Notes: generated from the sequence alone by a model not told the origin. A stretch of 64,000 nucleotides of DNA from Pseudomonadota bacterium (GCA_016125375.1 WGLU01000002.1:62001-126000), one strand, 5' to 3'; numbered from the stretch's first letter, positions 41,808 to 50,462 are shown. Program-made: numbers and translations.

Positions 41808-42710
41808 ATGACACCGACTTTGCTGACCAAATCTCTGGACGAAGCGCTGGCCGCCGTCCTGCCCCATGATGGCGATGTAAATGCCGCCAAGGAAACAACC
41901 GCGCTCAAAGCCGATGCCGCCGACCTGTACGCGGCCCTGAGCAACAAGCGCTTCACCTTTGCAAGCGAGCCTTTTTTGGGCGTGCGCAAATACTCCGAAG
42001 GTGACCCCTCTGTGCTGCCCTACGAGCACCTGCTCCGCCCGCTCAGCATGCATGGCACACCGATTGAAATGAGCCGCGGCCTGAAGGCACTGCGCCGTCT
42101 GGGCCTGCAGAAGGACGTTGACCTGCTGCTGGTACCGCAAGCCATTTCCCAGGCACGCCGCTACGGCACCCTGCCCATGTCCGTGAATATCGCTTACGAA
42201 TCCCTGACCAGCCAGACCTTCCGCCAGACCATGGGTGACTATCTGGCCGGCCTGCGCCACGAGATGGATGCCGGCGATGTTGTGTTCGAGATTGCGGTGC
42301 CCGCCTCCCCGACCGAGGAAGCCCTCATCTGGATGCAGGAAGTCCGCCGCATGGGTTTCCGTATCGCACTAGATAACTTCAGCGAGACCAACAAATACAA
42401 CAGCTACGGCGCCGTGCAGATGGTCCAGCCCGAGTTTGTAAAACTCGACGGTGACATCGTTCAACGTGCGCTGGCCAACATGGTTGATCTGGGCCCTATC
42501 GTCCGCGCCATCCGCGGCCTGTCCCCTCGTACACGGGTTATTGCCCCGTGGGTGAGCACCGTGCACGAAGCCAAATGGCTGCACGACGAGTTCGGCATCG
42601 ACGCCGTTCAAGGCCGTAGCCTGACCAAGGACCGTTTGTTGTTCGACTCCGAAGTGAGCACCCTTTACCGCAACGAGCGTAACCACCGCATTACCGGATT
42701 TAACGATTAA
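41808..42710 (+). CDS. degenerate EAL-domain protein (c-di-GMP effector candidate)
   Basis: 300 residues. The EAL fold is visible from about residue 50: E73 (YEHLLRP), N127 (SVNIAYESL), E161 (FEIAVPA), LDNFSE (189-193) and K212 (FVKLDGD), ending QGRSLTK. Two metal-binding sites of active phosphodiesterases are lost: the DD pair reads D189-N190, and the AEGVE motif reads APWVS. It therefore probably binds c-di-GMP, or another partner, without cutting it. The first 48 residues are an unrecognised helical region. It is followed by its own terminator. Confidence 0.85.
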   Translation: MTPTLLTKSLDEALAAVLPHDGDVNAAKETTALKADAADLYAALSNKRFTFASEPFLGVRKYSEGDPSVLPYEHLLRPLSMHGTPIEMSRGLKALRRLGLQKDVDLLLVPQAISQARRYGTLPMSVNIAYESLTSQTFRQTMGDYLAGLRHEMDAGDVVFEIAVPASPTEEALIWMQEVRRMGFRIALDNFSETNKYNSYGAVQMVQPEFVKLDGDIVQRALANMVDLGPIVRAIRGLSPRTRVIAPWVSTVHEAKWLHDEFGIDAVQGRSLTKDRLLFDSEVSTLYRNERNHRITGFND

Positions 42711-42725
42711 TCCGGCCCGAACAGG

Positions 42726-42750
42726 AGCCCCCGCACCGCGGGGGCTTTTT
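42726..42750 (+). terminator. Rho-independent terminator
   Basis: AGCCCCCGC-ACC-GCGGGGGCT and T-run, after the EAL gene. Confidence 0.9.
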
Positions 42751-42835
42751 GCTTGACCGGAACGGGGTTGGCGCGTCATAAATCAGGCATCTGCCATCTG
42801 CTTTACTTTTTCCCGATGTACCCAAGGAACCCCCG

Positions 42836-43204
42836 ATGACATCCTTTCCCGAACTGGTGACGGACGAGTTCCGTCTGCGGCAGTTGCTGCATGACATGTT
42901 CAAGAGCGGCGAGTTGGCCGACCCAGACCGCCTAGCCGACGCGCGCGAAGCCATCCGCTACATCACGCTCCATGCTGTGCCCGAAACCGACAGCGACAGC
43001 TTTGAGCAGTTTGGTGCGACCAGCTGGATCGAGGCGCACACCAAGCTGTGGATGCGCTATCTGACCCTGTTCGACGCCCGCCGTCGCGGCGTCCTCAGCG
43101 CCGCCGACGAGGCGGACATCTACATCTCGCTGTTGTGGACCGAGGTTCAGGCCATCAATGGCAAGGCCCTCTACCCCACCACCTTCAAGGTGGCGAAGCC
43201 CTAA
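42836..43204 (+). CDS. 122-residue helical protein of unknown function
   Basis: A soluble, acidic, mainly helical protein (MTSFPELVTDEFRLRQLLHDMFKSGELADPDRL, WIEAHTKLWMRYLTLFDARRRGVLSAADEADIYISLLWTEVQAI). No signal peptide or family is seen. It has good codon use, a clear terminator downstream, and stands alone. The tail ALYPTTFKVAKP may be disordered. Confidence 0.65.
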   Translation: MTSFPELVTDEFRLRQLLHDMFKSGELADPDRLADAREAIRYITLHAVPETDSDSFEQFGATSWIEAHTKLWMRYLTLFDARRRGVLSAADEADIYISLLWTEVQAINGKALYPTTFKVAKP

Positions 43205-43209
43205 CGTCA

Positions 43210-43241
43210 AGAGCCCTCCATGCGGAGGGCTCTTTTGTGTT
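43210..43241 (+). terminator. Rho-independent terminator
   Basis: AGAGCCCTCC-ATGC-GGAGGGCTCT then TTTGTGTTTTT; it separates the convergent genes at 43204 and 43255. Confidence 0.88.
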
Positions 43242-43254
43242 TTTGGTTCCAGCG

Positions 43255-43704
43255 TTACTTCTTCGGTTTGTAGATGCACGCTGTGAGGATGCCCGCAACA
43301 ACAAACATAAAGACGGAGCCGACAAACCAGTAAATGGCCAATTGCCCGGCAATTGGCAACCAAACGTAGTTCATGGCGCTCAGCACACCAACCAGGAACC
43401 CAATCAACAGGCCGTAACGCGCACCTTCGCGCCAGCCCTTACCCTCATACCCGCGGGTGAAAATGTAGACAACGGTTTTGGCAATCAGGAAATAAGCCAG
43501 CAACATCCACCAGATATTGGCCTGAATATCCGCCATTGGGCGCCACAGATCGGGGGTCATTTTATAGCTGTCCATCAGGCAGATGTGGTCGATGAACATC
43601 GACGATGCGACCAGCCACACAAAAACAGCGACGTAGGCCATGATGAAGCGCTTGGGGTTGATATGCCCCATCCAGTGTTGGTAGCAGGTACAGTTTTTAA
43701 GCAT
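43255..43704 (-). CDS. four-helix inner-membrane protein
   Basis: 149 residues. A cytoplasmic start with two cysteines (MLKNCTCYQHWMGHINPKRF) is followed by helices at about 22-40, 65-85, 96-115 and 120-140. The segment TRGYEGKGWREGARYGLLIGFLVG and the end ACIYKPKK recall a widespread family of small uncharacterised membrane proteins. It is probably cotranscribed with the exonuclease gene that ends 15 bases upstream. Confidence 0.7.
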   Translation of the reverse strand: MLKNCTCYQHWMGHINPKRFIMAYVAVFVWLVASSMFIDHICLMDSYKMTPDLWRPMADIQANIWWMLLAYFLIAKTVVYIFTRGYEGKGWREGARYGLLIGFLVGVLSAMNYVWLPIAGQLAIYWFVGSVFMFVVAGILTACIYKPKK

Positions 43705-43719
43705 AGGTTTAGTCCTTCT

Positions 43720-44595
43720 TTAAGCTGTTTTTTTGAGGTCATTAAGGGTGAATTTGCTTTCGCAGGCCTCGTCCCACGCGGCGAGGAACTCCATCAGGTG
43801 CGGGCGGCCGTCCTGCTCGGCTTCGATATAGGCAATCAGGTCCGTTACAGCCTGATCGTAGCTGGCGGCATCGGTTTTACCGACCATCAGCATGTGGCGC
43901 AGGTACACCAGATAGGTGTTCATCACGTCGGTTTCACAGTAGTCCCGAATGGCTTGTACCTGCCCGTTTGCGTACATGTCGCTCACTTTGGAGCCATCTA
44001 CCCCGAACTTGCCCGGCAGGCCCAGAATGCTGCACACCTCGTCCATCTTGCAGCGGGCGGAGGCACCGTAGTCGGACAGGACTTCCAGCAGGTCACAATG
44101 CCAGTCATCGCTGTAGCGCTGGGTATAACTGTTCCATTTGTCACCGGCCTGATAGTAGCGCGGTGCACTCACACCGTACTTCATGCCACGGTAGCGCAGC
44201 ACCGGCAGGTCGAAGGTACGGCCATTGTAACTGACCAGACGGGGCAGCTTCTGCTCCAGCATATGGAAGAAACCTTTTACCACCTCGGCCTCGTCGTCTT
44301 TTGTGCCGCTGGCGACGCGTTTGAGCACATACTGCTCGGGGCCGGATGGGCCGTCGGGGCGGAGGATATCCGCCTCTAAAAAGCTAATCGCAACCACCTT
44401 CCAGAACGGCTGGCGCAGAAAAATATCCGCCTCTGTGGCATTCGGGTCGGTCTTGCGTTTTTGCTCAACAAAATGCCCGAACAGGGCAGCGCGCTGTTCG
44501 GCCGGGTCGGTACTGTCACACCCCGTCAGGTTACGGGCTGCAGTGACATCGGGTACGGTTTCGATGTCGAAAACAAACAGGCTGCGGTGCTGCAT
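43720..44595 (-). CDS. 3'-5' exonuclease, PolB-type (DnaQ fold)
   Basis: 291 residues from ATG 44595, with GAGGAG 8 bases ahead. It follows the predicted PolB-like exonuclease family (DNA_pol_B_exo2): motif Exo I FVFDIETVPD, Exo II SYNGRTFDLPVLRYR and Exo III with YCETDVMNTYLVYLR, giving the metal-binding D-E, D and D. It should trim single-stranded DNA or RNA from the 3' end; the cellular substrate is unknown. The extra residues of the open frame upstream (to 44640) are not needed. Confidence 0.85.
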   Translation of the reverse strand: MQHRSLFVFDIETVPDVTAARNLTGCDSTDPAEQRAALFGHFVEQKRKTDPNATEADIFLRQPFWKVVAISFLEADILRPDGPSGPEQYVLKRVASGTKDDEAEVVKGFFHMLEQKLPRLVSYNGRTFDLPVLRYRGMKYGVSAPRYYQAGDKWNSYTQRYSDDWHCDLLEVLSDYGASARCKMDEVCSILGLPGKFGVDGSKVSDMYANGQVQAIRDYCETDVMNTYLVYLRHMLMVGKTDAASYDQAVTDLIAYIEAEQDGRPHLMEFLAAWDEACESKFTLNDLKKTA

Positions 44596-44652
44596 ATAAA
44601 CTCTCCTCGTTGGAAAGCTATCATAACAAACCATCGGCACTATGCCTATCCC

Positions 44653-44681
44653 TTGACAGGATTCCCGCGCAGCGCCATATC
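44653..44681 (+). promoter_or_regulatory. promoter of the first M48 gene
   Basis: TTGACA (44653-44658), 17-base spacer and CATATC (44676-44681). The same -35 and -10 boxes with the same spacing recur at 45711-45739 before the second M48 gene. Confidence 0.5.
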
Positions 44682-44762
44682 AGGCGTCTGGTTTAGTATC
44701 TCGCTCCCTTTTTCTCAACCTAACCTCACCCTTCTTCTCAACGGCACCTAAAGGTGAACACC

Positions 44763-45650
44763 ATGTTTGCTGCCGAATGGACGAACTCCCTTCTGCTTGC
44801 GTTGTGGGTGGCCTCGTTCGTGTATGTGCTTTGGCTTATGTGCCTTGGCGGCCAACAGAGCGATTCCGTCCGCCGCATCGGCATGACTGCCGAAAAAGAC
44901 CCTCCTTTCGTGAGCGTACGCGATATCGTTCGGGCCTTCCGTGCCCTCCGGACCGTGTGCGACCGGGCGCAGATTCCCTGCCCCAAGATGCAAATCGCCC
45001 GGAATATGATCATCAACGCCTATGCTAATCCGTCGCTCATCATGCTGACGGTCGGCATCATCCGCCATTTGACGGATGACGAACTCGAAGCGCTGATTGC
45101 CCATGAGCTGGCCCATATCCTCCATGAGGACAGCAGCCGGCTGAACCCGTCCCGCTGTTTGGAAGGCTGGGGCTTCGCCCTCAGCATCCTCGGGATGATT
45201 TTTATGGGTGTCGGCTTTGTCTGCATGCTGTCTGCCTACCGCGACGACGCCGTTATGCTTGCTGCGACCAAAGTTGCGATGTTCTGGAGCATGGCGGTAC
45301 TGATTGTCGTCTCGGTGGTTGCGCGCCTGTGGGCACGTCACCGCAGCCGCTGCATCGAATACGAGGCTGACGCCACTGCGGCGTTCCTGACCTCCAGCGG
45401 TGCAGTTACGCGGATGCTGACCAAGGTTTGTGTCTACAAACGCCGATGGTCTGTCAGTACCGGTCTCATCAAGAGCATGTGGCAGGATGTGGATGGCAAT
45501 CTGCTGTTCATGATTCTCGCCTGTCTCATCTCTGCGCTGGCGCTCATCGTCGGCATTCTGGAGCGCACCTACGTCGCGCTGATGTACATCCCCTACCGGC
45601 TGCACGTCACACATCCCCCCGGGGAACGGCGCATCCAGGCACTCGGATAA
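44763..45650 (+). CDS. membrane M48-type zinc protease (copy 1)
   Basis: 295 residues from ATG 44763, with AAAGGTG ahead; the identical context before its copy decides against the GTG at 44754. An N-terminal helix, the zinc motif HELAH (114-118, IAHELAHIL), two helices (about 135-160 and 170-190) and the third ligand region EYEAD (198-202) give the HtpX/Ste24-type layout with an internal membrane hairpin. It should degrade damaged membrane or periplasmic proteins. It is one half of a tandem duplication with its own promoter and terminator. Confidence 0.85.
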   Translation: MFAAEWTNSLLLALWVASFVYVLWLMCLGGQQSDSVRRIGMTAEKDPPFVSVRDIVRAFRALRTVCDRAQIPCPKMQIARNMIINAYANPSLIMLTVGIIRHLTDDELEALIAHELAHILHEDSSRLNPSRCLEGWGFALSILGMIFMGVGFVCMLSAYRDDAVMLAATKVAMFWSMAVLIVVSVVARLWARHRSRCIEYEADATAAFLTSSGAVTRMLTKVCVYKRRWSVSTGLIKSMWQDVDGNLLFMILACLISALALIVGILERTYVALMYIPYRLHVTHPPGERRIQALG

Positions 45651-45658
45651 CGAAGAAA

Positions 45659-45686
45659 AGCCGCGGCATTTGCCGCGGCTTTTTTA
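45659..45686 (+). terminator. terminator after M48 copy 1
   Basis: AGCCGCGGCA-TT-TGCCGCGGCT and T-run; the same hairpin follows copy 2 at 46716. Confidence 0.93.
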
Positions 45687-45710
45687 TTGTTTCCGCACTG
45701 TGCCAATCCC

Positions 45711-45739
45711 TTGACAGGGTTTCCGGGCAGCGCCATATC
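45711..45739 (+). promoter_or_regulatory. promoter of the second M48 gene
   Basis: TTGACA (45711-45716), 17-base spacer and CATATC (45734-45739), duplicated from 44653. Confidence 0.5.
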
Positions 45740-45819
45740 AGGCAGCAGATTACACATCATCTCGCTATCCTTTTCCCCAAAATCACCTCCCCCCTCACAA
45801 TGACGCCTAAAGGTGCACT

Positions 45820-46707
45820 ATGTTTGCTGCCGAATGGACGGCTTTTCTTTTGATTGCGCTTTGGGTTGCATCGTTCCTGTTCGTGTTGTGGCTCGACCGC
45901 ATCAACACGGCACAGGTAGATGCCATCATGCGTACCGGCATGGACGCAGAAAAAGACCCCCCTGTTCTGAGCGTGCGCGACATTGCCCGGGCCTATCGCG
46001 CCCTGCGTGCCGTGTGTGCACGGGCGCAGGTCCCCTGCCCCGAGCTACGCATCGCCCGAAATATGCTCATCGGTGCCTACGCCTATCAGGCGCACATCAT
46101 GCTGACGCTCGGCATCATCCGCCGTTTGGAAGATGACGAGCTCGAGGCACTGGTCGGCCATGAACTGACCCATCTCCTCAATAAAGACTCCCACCGACTG
46201 TATCCTTCCAGAAAGCTGGACGGGGTGGCATTCCCCCTCGCCCTGCTCCTTCTGTATTTTGGTGGCATTGGCGCCCTCTTCGCGCTGGTCGGATTCTATA
46301 ACGATCCGGTCATGTTCGGGCTGACCAAGGTTGCCATGTTCTGGGCCATGGTCACGCTGGTTACCGCTCCACTGGCCTGCCGCCTGTGGGCGCGTCATCG
46401 CAGCCGTCGCATCGAATACGAGGCTGACATCGGCGCCGCACGTTTGAGCTCCGGCGGTGCAGTCGCAAGGATGCTGAACAACATCTGCGCCCCCAAGAGC
46501 CCGTGGCTGATCAACGCAGCCTTTGTCAAAAACATCTGGAAGGATGTGGGCGGCAACCCGCTGTTTATCATCCTCGCCGCGCTCTTTTCCGTGATTGCCA
46601 TCAGTGTGGGCATTCTGGAGAGGATCACGGAGGTACTGAGGTACATCCCCTACCGGCTGCACACCACGCACCCACCACATGTGCAACGCTCCCAAGCGGT
46701 CGGATAA
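45820..46707 (+). CDS. membrane M48-type zinc protease (copy 2)
   Basis: 295 residues, the same length as copy 1 and closely similar along the whole chain. The zinc motif reads HELTH (114-118) and the third ligand region EYEAD is kept, so both copies should be active. They differ most in the membrane hairpin (about 130-180) and near 210-240. AAAGGTG precedes the ATG. Different hairpins may mean different substrates or partners. Confidence 0.85.
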   Translation: MFAAEWTAFLLIALWVASFLFVLWLDRINTAQVDAIMRTGMDAEKDPPVLSVRDIARAYRALRAVCARAQVPCPELRIARNMLIGAYAYQAHIMLTLGIIRRLEDDELEALVGHELTHLLNKDSHRLYPSRKLDGVAFPLALLLLYFGGIGALFALVGFYNDPVMFGLTKVAMFWAMVTLVTAPLACRLWARHRSRRIEYEADIGAARLSSGGAVARMLNNICAPKSPWLINAAFVKNIWKDVGGNPLFIILAALFSVIAISVGILERITEVLRYIPYRLHTTHPPHVQRSQAVG

Positions 46708-46715
46708 CGACGAAA

Positions 46716-46743
46716 AGCCGCGGCATTTGCCGCGGCTTTTTTG
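46716..46743 (+). terminator. terminator after M48 copy 2
   Basis: The same AGCCGCGGCA-TT-TGCCGCGGCT stem and T-run as at 45659. Confidence 0.93.
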
Positions 46744-46827
46744 TTGTTTTCGCCCTATCCACGCTTGCAGCACATCCTCGGCCTCCCCATAACCTTTGTA
46801 TACAATTTTTATCGAGAGGGTGCGTAC

Positions 46828-47028
46828 ATGCACAACGATGAGTTCAAACAATTGGTTCTTTATGTGCTGGTGTTCTGGCTCGTCGCCTCCACATTTGCAT
46901 TTGCCCATATCAACCTCAGCGCCGCCGATGATGCGCTGGCCTTTAAACTGGGGTTGATGGGCGGCCTGTTCGGCCCCGCCTTCGGGTTTTATATGTTCCA
47001 GCACAGGGGCGACAAGAAACGACCCTGA
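46828..47028 (+). CDS. 66-residue two-helix membrane protein
   Basis: From ATG 46828, with GAGAGGGTG ahead: a short acidic start (MHNDEFKQ), helix 1 (LVLYVLVFWLVASTFAFAHI), a polar loop and helix 2 (LGLMGGLFGPAFGFYMF), ending in a basic tail (QHRGDKKRP). No family is recognised. A terminator follows 15 bases after the stop, so it is a one-gene unit. Confidence 0.65.
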   Translation: MHNDEFKQLVLYVLVFWLVASTFAFAHINLSAADDALAFKLGLMGGLFGPAFGFYMFQHRGDKKRP

Positions 47029-47043
47029 ACATCCTCGTGTTAA

Positions 47044-47066
47044 AGGCCCCCGGTGGGGGCCTTTTT
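47044..47066 (+). terminator. Rho-independent terminator
   Basis: AGGCCCCC-GGT-GGGGGCCT and TTTT. The sfsA -35 box starts 2 bases later. Confidence 0.85.
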
Positions 47067-47067
47067 G

Positions 47068-47103
47068 TTGCCTATAGCCGAGTGCGGCGGTATAGTGCGG
47101 GCA
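47068..47103 (+). promoter_or_regulatory. sfsA promoter, leaderless
   Basis: TTGCCT (47068-47073), 17-base spacer and TATAGT (47091-47096); the ATG follows after 6 bases, so transcription should start at or next to the ATG. There is no ribosome site. Confidence 0.6.
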
Positions 47104-47801
47104 TGGATTTTTCGGCACCTTTGATTCACGGCACGTTCCTCAAACGCTACAAGCGCTTCTTTGTCGATGCCCAACTGCCGGACGGCACCACCGTCACCGC
47201 CCACTGCCCCAATACGGGTTCCATGCTCGGGCTGATGGGTAATGATTATGGCGTATACCTCTCCCCCGCCGATAACCCGGAGCGTAAGCTGCGCTATACG
47301 CTTGAGATGATTGACGTCGGCACCTCGCTGGTCGGTGTAAACACCAGCCGCCCGAATGCCATTGTGGCGGACGCGGTTGCGACAGGACTGATTCCGGAAC
47401 TGACAGGCTACGCCACACTTGAGCGGGAGAAAAAGTACGGCAAGAACAGCCGGATTGATATTCTGCTCAACGACCCGGCCAAGGGCACCTGTTTTATTGA
47501 GGTCAAAAACACAACCCTGCGCGAGGGCAATGCCGCCCTGTTCCCGGACGCGGTGACCAGCCGCGGCCTCAAGCACCTTGAGGAACTGATGGCCGAGCGT
47601 AAAGCGGGCAACCGTGTGGTGATGTTCTACCTTGTCCAGCGGAGCGATTGCGATTACTTCAGCGTTGCCGACACCATTGACCCGGCCTACGGTAAGACCC
47701 TGCGGCAGGCTGTGGCAGAAGGATTGGAAATTATGGCCTACAGCTGTAAACTGAACGCAACGGCCATCACCGTAGATAAAAAACTGGAGGTCCGCCTGTA
47801 A
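47103..47801 (+). CDS. sfsA: SfsA family DNA-binding/nuclease-like protein
   Basis: 232 residues. The start (MDFSAPLIHGTFLKRYKRFFVDAQL), HCPNTGSMLGL, and CFIEVKNTTLREGNAALFPDAVTSRGLKHLEEL are the SfsA signature; E-V-K inside this block is part of a restriction-endonuclease-like core. In E. coli SfsA was tied to sugar-fermentation gene control; the exact activity is unclear. It starts a five-gene run (sfsA, map, radC, dxr, MBL) with overlaps or tiny gaps. The stop shares one base with the map start codon. Confidence 0.93.
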   Translation: MDFSAPLIHGTFLKRYKRFFVDAQLPDGTTVTAHCPNTGSMLGLMGNDYGVYLSPADNPERKLRYTLEMIDVGTSLVGVNTSRPNAIVADAVATGLIPELTGYATLEREKKYGKNSRIDILLNDPAKGTCFIEVKNTTLREGNAALFPDAVTSRGLKHLEELMAERKAGNRVVMFYLVQRSDCDYFSVADTIDPAYGKTLRQAVAEGLEIMAYSCKLNATAITVDKKLEVRL

Positions 47802-48601
47802 TGGGGCGCAAAGTTACCGTCAAGAACAACGTAGAGCTGAACAAAATGCGCATTGCCGGGCGTTTTGCCGCCGAGGTGATGGACTATGTGACGCCGTTCA
47901 TCAAAGCCGGCGTGTCCACGCTGGAGATTGACAAGCTCTGCCATGATTACATTGTCAAACACGGCCACATCCCTGCGCCGCTGAACTATAAGGGGTTTCC
48001 CAAATCCGTCTGCACCAGCATCAACGAGGTTGTTTGCCATGGCATTCCTGATGCCAAGCGGCTGCTCAAGGACGGTGACATCATGAACCTTGATATTACG
48101 GTGATTGTGGACGGCTACCACGGCGACCACTCCCGCATGTTCCTGATTGGTCAGGTGTCCGATGAAGCCCGCAAGCTGGTCGACGTGACCTACGAAGCCA
48201 TGATGGCCGGTATCAAAACCGTTAAATCCGGCAGCTACCTGAGCGACATCGGCAAGGCTATCGAAGCTGTTGCCCGCAAACACGGCTACGGCATTGTGGA
48301 AGACTTCTGCGGTCACGGCATTGGCCGTATTTTCCACGAGGACCCTCAAGTCCTGCACTACGACGCTGGCGACAGCCGTTTTGACATGCGCCTGAAAAAG
48401 GGCATGACCTTTACCATCGAACCGATGATTAACATCGGCAGCCCCGGCACGGAAGTGCTGGATGACGGTTGGACGGCAGTAACCGTTGACGGCAAACTCT
48501 CCGCCCAGTTTGAACACACCATTGCCGTGACCGATAACGGGTACGAGATTTTGACCAAATCCCCCAAAGGCTGGCATAAACCACCTTACAGCGGCGCCTG
48601 A
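47801..48601 (+). CDS. map: methionine aminopeptidase, type I
   Basis: 266 residues. It removes the N-terminal methionine from new proteins. The five metal ligands are in place: D and D in NLDITVIVDGYHGDHSRMF, H in GHGIGRIFHEDP, E in FTIEPMINIG and E in QFEHTIAV. It lacks the N-terminal zinc-finger extension. The start codon shares one base with the sfsA stop. Confidence 0.96.
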   Translation: MGRKVTVKNNVELNKMRIAGRFAAEVMDYVTPFIKAGVSTLEIDKLCHDYIVKHGHIPAPLNYKGFPKSVCTSINEVVCHGIPDAKRLLKDGDIMNLDITVIVDGYHGDHSRMFLIGQVSDEARKLVDVTYEAMMAGIKTVKSGSYLSDIGKAIEAVARKHGYGIVEDFCGHGIGRIFHEDPQVLHYDAGDSRFDMRLKKGMTFTIEPMINIGSPGTEVLDDGWTAVTVDGKLSAQFEHTIAVTDNGYEILTKSPKGWHKPPYSGA

Positions 48602-48608
48602 GGCACCC

Positions 48609-49289
48609 ATGAGCGAAACGCCCCACTATCACGGTCACCGCCAGCGCCTGAAAGAGCGCTTTACGGCCGCACAAGGTCAGGGGATGCAGGACTATGAGCT
48701 GCTGGAGCTGCTGCTGACCTATGCTATTCCGCGGCGGGATGTAAAACCGATTGCCAAAGACCTGCTGGCAACGTTCAAAACCCTTGGCAATGTGCTGGCA
48801 GCAAGTCCGGCCCGCCTGAGCGAGGTTGACGGTGTTGGCGACAGTGTAGCCGTGTTACTGAATCTGGCCCATGCGCTGGGCATGCGCGACCGCCGCAACG
48901 ATGCACTGGCGACCACAACATTCGAGAACAAACTCGATCTGCTGGATTATCTGTACGCCCAGATGGGCCCGCTGAAGCACGAGGAGTTCCGTGTTCTGTT
49001 CATGGATGCCAAGAACAAACTGGTAGGCGAGAAAACCATCTTCCGCGGCACGGTAAACAGTGCCGCCATTTACCCGCGGGAGATTGTCCGCGAAGCCTTT
49101 GATGCCGGTGCCACCGGTCTTGTACTGGTACACAACCACCCCAGCGGTGACCCGACCCCCTCTCCGGATGATGACATCACCACAGAGGAAGTGGCCATGG
49201 TTGCCCGCATGGTCGGCCTGCAGGTTGTTGACCACATCATCATCGGCGATGACCGCCATTACAGTTACCGTGATAAAGGAAAGCTCTGA
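48609..49289 (+). CDS. radC: RadC/JAB-domain protein
   Basis: 226 residues. A helix-hairpin-helix region (about 20-90, LSEVDGVGDSVAVLL) is followed by the JAB/MPN-like domain with HNHPSGDPTPSPDD, the metal motif H-x-H-x7-S-x2-D. The biochemical role of RadC is not settled; an older link to DNA repair has been questioned. It lies between map and dxr, as in many proteobacteria. Confidence 0.92.
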   Translation: MSETPHYHGHRQRLKERFTAAQGQGMQDYELLELLLTYAIPRRDVKPIAKDLLATFKTLGNVLAASPARLSEVDGVGDSVAVLLNLAHALGMRDRRNDALATTTFENKLDLLDYLYAQMGPLKHEEFRVLFMDAKNKLVGEKTIFRGTVNSAAIYPREIVREAFDAGATGLVLVHNHPSGDPTPSPDDDITTEEVAMVARMVGLQVVDHIIIGDDRHYSYRDKGKL

Positions 49290-49292
49290 CCC

Positions 49293-50462
49293 ATGCCGGA
49301 ACGGACTACAGTCACCATTCTGGGGGCAACAGGCAGCATAGGCCGCAGCACGCTGGAGTTGCTCCGTACCCACAAAGACAAGTTCCGCATTACAGCCCTT
49401 GCCGCAGGCAGCGGCGCAGGTGCCCTGTGCGAACTGGCGCGGGAGTTCCAGCCCCGCTTTGTTGCCCTTGCCGACAAGAGCAAATACCACGAGCTGCATA
49501 ACGGCCTGGAAGGTACTACCGCCGCTTTTGACTGCGGTGACCATGCGGTAACCGACGCGGCATCGCTGGATGCGGACATTACCATTTGCGCCATTACCGG
49601 CATTGCGGGGTTGTCCTCTACACTGGCAGCCATCAGGCGTGGCAAAACTGTAGCGATTGCCAACAAGGAGAGTCTGGTCTGTGCCGGCAAACTGATTATG
49701 GACGCCGCCAAAGAGCATGGCACCACCCTGCTGCCGCTGGACAGTGAACATAACGCCCTGTTCCAGATTTACGACCCTGCCAAAATTGACGATGTTACCG
49801 CCCTCACCCTGACGGCCTCCGGCGGGCCATTCCGCACATGGGATGCGGCACGTATTGCCGCTGCCACACCAGCGCAGGCTGTGGCCCACCCCAACTGGAG
49901 CATGGGTGCCAAAATATCCGTGGATTCTGCCACCCTGATGAATAAGGGGCTAGAGCTGATAGAGGCGGCGTGCCTCTTCCCGCAGGCGGCGGCGATGCTC
50001 AAGGTCGTCGTCCATCCGCAATCGGTCATTCACGGCATGGTCAGCTACCGCGACGGTAATGTTGTGGCCGCCATGAGCCAGCCGGACATGAAAATCCCCA
50101 TCTCCTATACACTGGGCTGGCCGAACCGGCTGGAAAGTATGGCCAAACCGCTGGACCTGACAAAACTGAGCGGCCTGACGTTCGAGGAGGCAGATACAAC
50201 ACGTTTCCCCTGTTTGCGTCTTGCACAGGAGGTTCTGGCGAGCGGCAACCCGGCCGCACCGATTGTGTTGAATGCGGCCAATGAAATTGCCGTTGCTGCA
50301 TTTCTGGACAGCCACCTGCCGCTTATGGGCATCCCTGCACTGGTCGAGGAAGCCCTCCAGCTCGAAACACCCATCCGTCCTGCGAGCATTACCGATGTGA
50401 TGACCATCGACGAAGGCACCCGTGCTTGGGCTACACACAACCTGAAACGGTTCGCGGCCTGA
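49293..50462 (+). CDS. dxr: 1-deoxy-D-xylulose 5-phosphate reductoisomerase
   Basis: 389 residues, usual length. Dxr makes 2-C-methyl-D-erythritol 4-phosphate, the first committed step of the non-mevalonate isoprenoid pathway, using NADPH. Seen are the NADPH motif ILGATGSIGRSTLEL, the metal-binding acidic residues in LLPLDSEHNALFQ, the flexible loop LTASGGPFR, and WSMGAKISVDSATLMNKGLE. The stop overlaps the start of the MBL gene by one base. Confidence 0.96.
   Translation: MPERTTVTILGATGSIGRSTLELLRTHKDKFRITALAAGSGAGALCELAREFQPRFVALADKSKYHELHNGLEGTTAAFDCGDHAVTDAASLDADITICAITGIAGLSSTLAAIRRGKTVAIANKESLVCAGKLIMDAAKEHGTTLLPLDSEHNALFQIYDPAKIDDVTALTLTASGGPFRTWDAARIAAATPAQAVAHPNWSMGAKISVDSATLMNKGLELIEAACLFPQAAAMLKVVVHPQSVIHGMVSYRDGNVVAAMSQPDMKIPISYTLGWPNRLESMAKPLDLTKLSGLTFEEADTTRFPCLRLAQEVLASGNPAAPIVLNAANEIAVAAFLDSHLPLMGIPALVEEALQLETPIRPASITDVMTIDEGTRAWATHNLKRFAA

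Noticed and set aside
43048-44379. Long plus-strand frame over the membrane protein and exonuclease genes
   Set aside because: It runs through a terminator and two well-supported minus-strand genes, with no motifs.
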